This document shows, one piece after another, positions 1-5,429 of a stretch of 11,545 nt of DNA; position 1 is the stretch's first letter, and every line of letters begins with the position of its first letter. Both the position numbers and the translations under genes were made by a program. The notes below the pieces were generated by a model. The model was not told where the DNA came from. It did not search any database and was given only the letters and a program-made list of their open reading frames with translations. The DNA is taken from positions 1 through 11,545 of the forward strand of contig PWHA01000006.1 in assembly GCA_003554685.1 (NCBI GenBank), written 5' to 3'. This DNA comes from Halanaerobiaceae bacterium. Its GTDB lineage: Bacteria; Bacillota; Halanaerobiia; Halanaerobiales; Halarsenatibacteraceae.

Positions 1-154
1 GCCCCTGCTGATAGCTTTGATTATCGATGTAAGACTGAACTAATTTGACAATATAATCCGGCTCCTCATTCCAGTTGGGAACTCCTAAATCAACCTCTAC
101 AGATGATCTCTGGCCATACTCAGCCAGGAATTCTTGAATTTCAGGAGTGCTGAC
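1..154 (-). pseudogene. Displaced C-terminal fragment of PEP synthase / rifampicin phosphotransferase-like gene
   Basis: Read on the minus strand from 154, this frame is open to the window edge for 51 codons and begins VSTPEIQEFLAEYGQRSS, followed by VEVDLGVPNW and NEEPDYIVKL. This matches the conserved segment of PEP-synthase and rifampicin-phosphotransferase-like proteins that reads roughly FLxxYGxRxxxEIDLxxxRWxExP, just after the middle of the protein. It lies one base out of frame with the ATP-grasp part upstream, and the two overlap by 14 bases at the junction. In relatives about 200 residues separate the two segments, and they are missing here. The rest of the gene, including the swivelling His domain, would lie beyond position 1. 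I am sure of the homology; whether the break is real or an assembly error cannot be told from the window. Confidence 0.8.
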
Positions 155-1271
155 CGCAGATTATCTGCTTAAAGATATCACCACCCAGGGGCGTAAAAGG
201 CTCCTGCATTCCCTGGGACTGCAGATTAAAATTGAGATAAACCTTAAATTCTTCATTATCAGTCGCTGGCTGACAGGATTCAGGCAGGGGATAGAGGGAA
301 GTGATTGGTCTGGTCTGTACCAGGTATAAGCTGTCACCTTCCCAGGCCCATTCGATATCCTGAGGAGAATCAAAGTAATCTTCTGCCTTTTTGCCTAAAT
401 TATATAACCGATTAACCTCCCCGGCAGTTAGAGAACTTTTTTGCTGTTGCTCAGCAGGTATTTTTTGATACTCGATTCCCTGTTTCTTCATAACAGCCAT
501 TTTTTCTTTTCTGGCAATTTCTTTGCTGATAAATTTTCCAGAGACCTTATCAATAATCCACTGATCAGGGGTAACCTCCCCTCCTACAACTGCCTCACCT
601 AAACCCCAGGAAGAATTGAGCAGCAGCTGATCCCTTCGGTTATTTAAGGGATTAGCGGTAAATAATATCCCGGATTTTTCAGCCTTGATTAATCTCTGAA
701 CAACCACTCCATGAGCAATCCCCTGATTATCAATCCCCTGTTTTAATCTATAATCAAGGGCTCTGGAATTCCAGAGTGAAGCCCAGCATTCTGTGATTTT
801 CTCCAGTAATTCTGCCTGACCCCTGACATTCAAATAACTATCATATTGACCGGCAAAAGAACTGCCCGGCAGATCTTCAACAGTAGCTGAAGAGCGAACT
901 GCTACTGCTGGATTATCCTGATCCGATAGACTATTGTACATTTCACTGATTTCCTGCTGCAGTCCGGGTGAAATCTGGCCATTGAGAAAGAGAGCCTTAA
1001 TTTTTTCCGAAAGAGCCTTTATTGCTGGAAGGTTTTCTTTAGCATCGTCACTAAATTCTGCTAATAATTGCTTGATCTTTTCAGTTATCTCATTATCTCT
1101 GCAAAATTTCCTGTAAGCCTGAGTCAGGACCACAAAACCGGGAGGGACTGGCAGATCAGCTCTGATCATTGCCCCTAAGTTTGCACCTTTACCACCGGCT
1201 GAGTTAATACTTTCCCGGGTGATATTTTTTAATTGACAGACATACTTCTTTCTTTTAAATTTTTCCTGCAT
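141..1271 (-). pseudogene. PEP synthase / rifampicin phosphotransferase-like, N-terminal ATP-grasp part, gene disrupted
   Basis: This is the PEP/pyruvate-binding (ATP-grasp) half of an enzyme family that uses ATP to phosphorylate pyruvate (PEP synthase) or a drug such as rifampicin. Visible motifs, numbered from the ATG at 1271, are GGKGANLG (26-33), VPPGF (about 42-46), AVRSSATVEDLPGSSFAGQ (124-142), SGILFTANP (about 190-198), WGLGEAVVGGEVTPDQW (about 212-228) and the end-of-domain pair DIEWAWEG and LVQTRPIT (about 305-324). The frame stops at 141-143, shortly after EPFTPLG, which normally opens the next domain. The reading continues in another frame at 154-1 with about 200 residues missing, so the product would be a free ATP-grasp domain without the phospho-His domain. 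I prefer the ATG at 1271 to the GTG at 1283 because AAGGAAG lies 11 bases before the ATG but touches the GTG. The gene follows the TetR gene after 80 bases with a TetR-like operator in the gap. The choice between a PEP synthase and a drug phosphotransferase is open. Confidence 0.8.
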
Positions 1272-1308
1272 GGTTTTTCTCACTTCCTTTTATAAAAATT
1301 TAAATCCA

Positions 1309-1325
1309 ATACCAACCGTCGGTAT
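1309..1325. promoter_or_regulatory. Second TetR-type operator, upstream of the phosphotransferase-like gene
   Basis: The 17-mer ATACCAACCGTCGGTAT is an inverted repeat with one mismatched pair around a central C. It matches the palindrome at the TetR gene's own promoter at 14 contiguous-frame positions from TACC to GGTAT, differing only at one base inside that stretch. It lies in the 80-base gap between the TetR stop and the ATG of the downstream gene. I see no convincing promoter in the gap, so the site could control a weak local promoter or act as a roadblock to read-through from the TetR promoter. The repressor as ligand of the site is inferred from the repeat and the position. Confidence 0.75.
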
Positions 1326-1351
1326 GTCGAACCTAAAATATTTTTCTGAAT

Positions 1352-2044
1352 TTATTTAAAGTACCGGTTAAAATAGGGTTCCTTGAGAACAATCTCTCCA
1401 GTCTTTAAATTTAAAACCTTGGCCATAATCTTTTCATAGAAAACAATCTTTTCTTCAATCCGGGACATTAATTCGTATTTGCTTAAATCGCTGCTCTCAT
1501 CATAATCCTGTTCTGCTATCAATTCATCCAGAGAGGAATTTAATGATCTAATTAAGAATAGCAACAATTCTGCCATTTCCCGGGAATTTTCTGTGGTAAT
1601 ACTTCCCTCTTTTTGACCTTCTTCTATTATCTCCTGAAAAGCCGGAATAGCCTCTCTTTTGATTTTATGGTTAAGCTTTTTCTGCAACTTCAGATTTTGA
1701 TCTCCGGAAAAAGCTGATTTTATTTTCTGGCGTTTTTCCTGCTTGTCACCTTTAAATTCACTAACAGCCTGAATAACTTGATTAATTTTTTCAACCCCCG
1801 ACAAATCTTCCCGGGCAGCTATCTCTTTGATTATGCTGAGGGCTTTGCGGGAATAATTAATAGCTATTTCCTCAATTAAATCTTCCTTTGAATCGAAATA
1901 ATGATAAAAAGCCCCCTTCGATATGTCAAGCTGGTTGATTATATCTTTAATTGTGGTGCTGTCATATCCTTTCTCCTGAATAAGCCTCAGTCCGGTCTGC
2001 AAAATTTCCTGTTTGGTATCACTTCCAGTTTTTCTAGTAACCAT
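1352..2044 (-). CDS. TetR/AcrR family transcriptional repressor
   Basis: A 230-residue protein with a typical TetR N-terminal DNA-binding domain at about residues 9-56: ILQTGLRLIQEKGYDSTTIK leads into DIINQLDISKGAFYHYFDSK, where SKGAFYHYF is the recognition-helix region. The remainder is a charged, helical ligand-binding and dimerisation domain with no motif that names the inducer. The ATG at 2044 is preceded by AAGGAGG at a five-base spacing. The gene has a perfect consensus promoter with a palindromic operator across the predicted transcription start, so autorepression is expected. A second copy of the operator precedes the phosphotransferase-like gene immediately downstream, which is probably co-regulated. 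TetR-type regulators usually sense small, often toxic molecules, so a drug-modification role for the partner is possible but unproven. The family assignment is secure. Confidence 0.93.
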   Translation of the reverse strand: MVTRKTGSDTKQEILQTGLRLIQEKGYDSTTIKDIINQLDISKGAFYHYFDSKEDLIEEIAINYSRKALSIIKEIAAREDLSGVEKINQVIQAVSEFKGDKQEKRQKIKSAFSGDQNLKLQKKLNHKIKREAIPAFQEIIEEGQKEGSITTENSREMAELLLFLIRSLNSSLDELIAEQDYDESSDLSKYELMSRIEEKIVFYEKIMAKVLNLKTGEIVLKEPYFNRYFK

Positions 2045-2072
2045 ATTTGCCTCCTTAAAAAAGATTTCCCAC

Positions 2073-2089
2073 CTACCGACCGTCGGTAT
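2073..2089. promoter_or_regulatory. TetR-type operator at the repressor's transcription start
   Basis: TACCGACCGTCGGTA at 2074-2088 is a perfect 15-bp palindrome around a central C. Its inner edge is six bases downstream of the -10 element at 2095-2100, on the minus strand, so it covers the predicted +1 near 2088. ACCGAC-N-GTCGGT dyads are a well-known binding pattern for several TetR-family repressors. The placement is classic for autorepression. A near copy sits at 1309-1325. Confidence 0.85.
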
Positions 2090-2094
2090 TGAAT

Positions 2095-2123
2095 ATTATA
2101 GTACAGAGAAATTTCATTGTCAA
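2095..2123 (-). promoter_or_regulatory. Consensus sigma-A promoter of the TetR gene
   Basis: On the minus strand TTGACA (2123-2118) is followed by exactly 17 bases and TATAAT (2100-2095), a full match to the housekeeping consensus in both hexamers. Transcription would start near 2088, inside the palindromic operator, leaving a leader of about 44 bases with the Shine-Dalgarno site AAGGAGG. Such a strong promoter needs repression, which fits the operator. Confidence 0.9.
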
Positions 2124-2486
2124 GGAATTTTTCTATTTTTTTTCGTACTTATTCTTCGTACTTATCAAAATTTTTTTGCTGATATCACTCTTGATCAGCT
2201 TTAAAAAACAAAGATATAAGCCCTATATAAGCCTTTAAACCTATTCCTGCTCGACTTAAACGGCAAATACATGTTATACTTAAATATAAGATATTGCAGA
2301 AACTTCTGATATTGCATAAATTTTTAATCATGTTCTTGCCAGGAGATGCTGCCGGGCGATAAATAATCCTGCAGCTATCAAAAGTTACATATTTATCTCC
2401 AGGTTTTACTTTGCCAGGTAATCTCTTAGCATTTTATTTCAATTATTTTAATCTTAATGGAAATAATAGTTAGGAGGAGGGAAATA
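2124..2486 (+). other. Divergent intergenic region and long leader of the LAL regulator gene
   Basis: No gene was seen here. The AT-rich stretch contains two tandem copies of TTCGTACTTAT (2142-2152 and 2155-2165, period 13), an inverted repeat GCTGAT/ATCAGC (2178-2199, 10-base loop), a direct repeat of GATATTGCA (2290-2298 and 2308-2316, period 18), and a possible folded leader. The leader has a hairpin of GCTGC-C-GGG with TCC-T-GCAGC (2348-2375) and flanking GGAGAT (2342-2347) and ATCTCC (2395-2400), which could close it. TTGCCAGG occurs at 2336 and again at 2411. I could not match this to a known riboswitch. The Shine-Dalgarno tract AGGAGGAGG at 2472-2480 serves the GTG at 2487. Confidence 0.5.
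2251..2280 (+). promoter_or_regulatory. Candidate promoter of the LAL regulator gene
   Basis: TCGACT (2251-2256) and TATACT (2275-2280) are 18 bases apart, and TG at 2272-2273 makes an extended -10 (TGTTATACT). The -35 matches consensus at four of six positions. Transcription from near 2287 would give a leader of about 200 bases. It is the best match in the gap, but it was found by eye. Confidence 0.5.
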
Positions 2487-5234
2487 GTGAATAAGCAGCT
2501 GTTACAGATGAAACTTAGACCTCCTGTGATTACTGATCTTTTTGTTTCCCGGAGATTACTGCAGGAAATTTCCAGCGGTCTGGAAGGGAAAGAGGGCTTT
2601 AACAGAAAATTAACTTTGTTATCAGCCCCTGCGGGATTTGGAAAGACATCACTGCTGATCAATTACTATCAGCAGGTGGAATGCGAGGCCTGCTGGTTAA
2701 CATTCTCTGACGAGGATAATTCCCTGGACAGCTTTCTGGCCTATTTGCTGGCAGCTCTGCGCAGGGTAAATAGTAATTTCGGCAGAGAAGTTGAAAGCAG
2801 CCTGGCTGATGGCTTTTTAAAGGATTTTTCCGGGTTAACCGGGGAGGAACAGGAAAAAAGAAGGGAGAAGGCCGGCAGGGAAATCCTGACTGCCTTTCTA
2901 AATGAATTTTCCCGGTATAAAAAACCCTTTTATATTTTCTGGGATGAGCTGCAGGAACTGCAGTCTAAGAAAATACACGATCTGCTCTCATATTTTATTG
3001 CAAATTTACCGCCGACAGTCCATCTCATTGCTGCCGGCCGCGAGCTACCTCCCTGGCCAGTTCACAGGTGGTTGGCCAGGGGCAGCAGCAAAATCATTGG
3101 ACAGGACAAATTAAAGTTTAGACCGAAAGAAGCGCAATTATTTTTTGAACAGAAAAATAAAGAGATAACTGAAAAAGAGGCAGCAGAGATGGTTTCCCGG
3201 ATGGAGGGCTGGGTAACCGGTTTGCAGATGTTTTCTCTCCTGGGAGAGGATTTTTCTCCCCGGAGAATTCTTGAGAGCGCCCCGAATCGGGAAAATTTTA
3301 TGATTGATTATCTTCTGGAGGAAGTTCTGGCCGAGCAGGATCAAGATATCCAGAATTTTTTGCTGCAGACTGCTGCTGTATCTCGTTTTAATATTGAATT
3401 ATGCTCTGATATTACGGGATATGAAGACTGTGCTTCTTTGCTGCAGGAAATTCAGAGCAGGCAGCTTTTTTTACAGCCGGTTGATGAAAAGGGAGACTGG
3501 TTTCGTTATCACCGTTTATTTGCTGAAGCTCTTCAGAGAAAATTCCAGAAAGAAAATCCTGAATTAAAGAAAAAAATAAACCAGCAGGCAGCAGCCTGGT
3601 TTGCTGAGAGAAATTATTATGCTCTGGCAGTTCAGCAGGCCCTCCGGGGAGAAAATTATCAGTTTGCAGCACAGCTGATCTTCCAAAAAAGCGATTATTT
3701 TACAGCACGGGGGAAACTGATTGTCATGCAGGAGTGGCTGAAAGAGATTCCGGAGGAGATCAGGAGGGAAAAACCTGAGCTGAGAATTGTGAGGGCTAAA
3801 ATAGAGCTTTACCAGGGCAATGTGCCCCTGGCCAATAAAATGCTTCAGCAGCTTGATGAGGAGTTGAAGGCTGGCAAACTGGAGCATATGACTGAGGATA
3901 ATCTCAAACTCTTTACCGGCATGCTGGCTGCTGGATTTGTTGTTATTAGTGCCTTTTCTAAAAGAAAACTTACTATTCCCATTGAAGAGAGACTGGATAC
4001 AGCTCTAAAATTCTTACCTGCTGGATCTTACTGGAGACAGGGAGTTTCCCTGATCCATGGTGATATTCAGGGCTTATCTGGAAATTTAACAGCTGCACTT
4101 GAAAGTTACCGCTCTGTGAGAATGACCTCCTATGGAGAGGATTACTATGATTTCTTTGTGCAGGTAGCAGGAATTAAAGAGGCGAGACTTTACTGGCTTA
4201 AGGGCGAGATAGAAAAAAGCCAGTCGGTATGCCAGGAGCTTTTAAAAAAGGCAAAGAGGAGCGGTTTTGCTAAATCTCCCAGGGCCGGGGCAGTTAGAGG
4301 ACTTTTGGGACAGATATATTGTGAAAAGAATGAGCTTTCCCGGGCAGAAAGAATATTAAACAGGGGAGAGGAGATTGTTAAAAACAGCAATGAGATTTTG
4401 GTAAAACTATATTTTAATATCTGTCTTCTCCGTTATTATTTTACAGTTAAAAACTTTGCCAGAGCAGAAGAGATATTTTCTGAGATTGCCACCCTGCCGA
4501 AGGATGAAACTCATGATATATTAATATCCAATATAACTTCCTGGCAGATCCGTTTCTGGCTGGAACCGGATTATCCCGGTTCCCACAGCTGGCAGGAAGC
4601 GCTGGAAAAACTGAAAATAAGGGGAGTTGAACCGGAGAGGGAGCCAGAATTTGGCCGGTTATTAGACTTTATAGTTTTGAGCAGAGTATTACTGTCAGCC
4701 AATCAAAAGGAGGCAGCTGAAAAGGTTATTGAGCGTACCCTGAAGATTGCTCAACAGAGGGGCCTGATAAGGGCTGAACTGGAAAGCAGGCTGGTGGAAG
4801 TAAAATTATCTAACAGCAAACAAAATTTTGCTGAAGCCCGAGAAAATCTGAAAGCAATTCTGGATATTGCAAACAGCAAAGGTTTTTTTAGAATAATTGT
4901 TGATGAAGGCGACACCCTTGTCCACCTTCTTTACAGAATCCTCCCTGATGAAACCAGAGGAGAGATGATTCAAAGGCTGCTGCAGGAATTTGGTGAGACT
5001 GCTAAAGAAGCTATCCAGGCTGAGGATTTTTTAATTGAACCGCTTACCGGAAGGGAGAGAGATATACTTGAGGAAATTGCTGCTGGATATTCCAATAAGG
5101 AGATAGCAGAGCGCCTGCATATTTCCCATGGCACTGTAAGATGGCACAGCAGTAATATTTATAACAAATTAGGTGTTGCTAACAGGACCCAGGCAGTTGA
5201 GAAAGGACGGAAATTAGGAATACTGCCTGATTAA
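2487..5234 (+). CDS. Large ATP-binding LuxR-family (LAL, MalT-like) transcriptional regulator
   Basis: A 915-residue regulator with the full LAL layout. Near the N-terminus comes KLRPPV and the segment leading to the P-loop APAGFGKTSLL (about 47-57, Lys53 and Thr54), then the Walker B-like FYIFWDELQEL with Asp153. The next several hundred residues, with YHRLFAEALQRKF at the end of the NTPase region, are helical TPR-like repeats. The LuxR helix-turn-helix is at about 853-908 (LTGRERDILEEIAAGYSNKE, then IAERLHISHGTVRWHSSNIY). MalT-type proteins are usually activators switched on by ATP and an inducer bound to the TPR-like domain. The frame is open from an ATG at 2457, but the GTG at 2487 follows a very strong Shine-Dalgarno tract by six or seven bases and gives the usual N-terminus, so I start there. 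A terminator closes the gene, and the next genes are an envelope transport set it may control. The inducer is unknown. Confidence 0.93.
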   Translation: MNKQLLQMKLRPPVITDLFVSRRLLQEISSGLEGKEGFNRKLTLLSAPAGFGKTSLLINYYQQVECEACWLTFSDEDNSLDSFLAYLLAALRRVNSNFGREVESSLADGFLKDFSGLTGEEQEKRREKAGREILTAFLNEFSRYKKPFYIFWDELQELQSKKIHDLLSYFIANLPPTVHLIAAGRELPPWPVHRWLARGSSKIIGQDKLKFRPKEAQLFFEQKNKEITEKEAAEMVSRMEGWVTGLQMFSLLGEDFSPRRILESAPNRENFMIDYLLEEVLAEQDQDIQNFLLQTAAVSRFNIELCSDITGYEDCASLLQEIQSRQLFLQPVDEKGDWFRYHRLFAEALQRKFQKENPELKKKINQQAAAWFAERNYYALAVQQALRGENYQFAAQLIFQKSDYFTARGKLIVMQEWLKEIPEEIRREKPELRIVRAKIELYQGNVPLANKMLQQLDEELKAGKLEHMTEDNLKLFTGMLAAGFVVISAFSKRKLTIPIEERLDTALKFLPAGSYWRQGVSLIHGDIQGLSGNLTAALESYRSVRMTSYGEDYYDFFVQVAGIKEARLYWLKGEIEKSQSVCQELLKKAKRSGFAKSPRAGAVRGLLGQIYCEKNELSRAERILNRGEEIVKNSNEILVKLYFNICLLRYYFTVKNFARAEEIFSEIATLPKDETHDILISNITSWQIRFWLEPDYPGSHSWQEALEKLKIRGVEPEREPEFGRLLDFIVLSRVLLSANQKEAAEKVIERTLKIAQQRGLIRAELESRLVEVKLSNSKQNFAEARENLKAILDIANSKGFFRIIVDEGDTLVHLLYRILPDETRGEMIQRLLQEFGETAKEAIQAEDFLIEPLTGRERDILEEIAAGYSNKEIAERLHISHGTVRWHSSNIYNKLGVANRTQAVEKGRKLGILPD

Positions 5235-5293
5235 GATAATACAGGCCTTTTAATTAAAAAGTTAAAAATAGCAAAAACAAAACACCGGCCTCT

Positions 5294-5320
5294 TCCCCTG
5301 TAAAGCAGGGGATTTTTTTA
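5294..5320 (+). terminator. Rho-independent terminator after the LAL regulator gene
   Basis: TCCCCTG (5294-5300) pairs with CAGGGGA (5306-5312) around the loop TAAAG, followed directly by seven T residues (5313-5319). The stem has seven base pairs, five of them G-C. It separates the regulator transcript from the exporter gene, which therefore needs its own promoter. Confidence 0.9.
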
Positions 5321-5332
5321 TGCCTGAAAATC

Positions 5333-5362
5333 CCTAACATTAAAGCCTAACATTTGTTAGGC
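5333..5362. promoter_or_regulatory. Candidate activator site: 18-bp dyad plus upstream half-site
   Basis: GCCTAACATTTGTTAGGC (5345-5362) is a perfect inverted repeat of eight-base arms with a two-base centre. A further copy of the half-site, CCTAACATT, lies at 5333-5341, exactly 13 bases upstream of the same nine bases in the dyad. The dyad centre (between 5353 and 5354) is about 42 bases upstream of the predicted start of the exporter transcript. That is where LuxR-type activators bind when they replace a poor -35. The LAL regulator next door is the obvious candidate, but that is inference. Confidence 0.6.
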
Positions 5363-5383
5363 GAAATGCCGGGCCAGCTGCAC

Positions 5384-5389
5384 TATAAT
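5384..5389 (+). promoter_or_regulatory. -10 element of the exporter promoter, no recognisable -35
   Basis: TATAAT at 5384-5389 is a perfect -10 hexamer, and transcription would start near 5396, about 34 bases before the ATG. At the 17-base spacing the -35 position (5361-5366) reads GCGAAA, with little resemblance to TTGACA. Such promoters usually depend on an activator, and the dyad at 5345-5362 overlaps the -35 position. Confidence 0.7.
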
Positions 5390-5429
5390 AAAATTGCACT
5401 GAAAAAATATTGCCCAAAGGAGTGGGACT

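Noticed and set aside
1..1271. A single intact phosphotransferase-like gene across 1-1271.
   Set aside because: There is a stop at 141-143, and the sequence that follows fits only in another frame and is displaced by about 200 residues compared with relatives.
2013..2204. Plus-strand open frame overlapping the TetR gene start and its promoter.
   Set aside because: No Shine-Dalgarno site, no family resemblance, and it overlaps the well-supported TetR gene and its control region.
2342..2400. A known riboswitch such as a c-di-GMP type in the LAL leader.
   Set aside because: I could not find the conserved sequence of any class I know; only generic pairing was visible.
2457..2486. ATG at 2457 as the start of the LAL regulator.
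   Set aside because: It lacks a Shine-Dalgarno site, while the GTG at 2487 follows AGGAGGAGG at good spacing and gives the usual LAL N-terminus.
3138..4390. Several minus-strand open frames of 66-107 codons inside the LAL gene.
   Set aside because: They are shadows of a long coding frame with clear domains; none has a ribosome site or a recognisable product.
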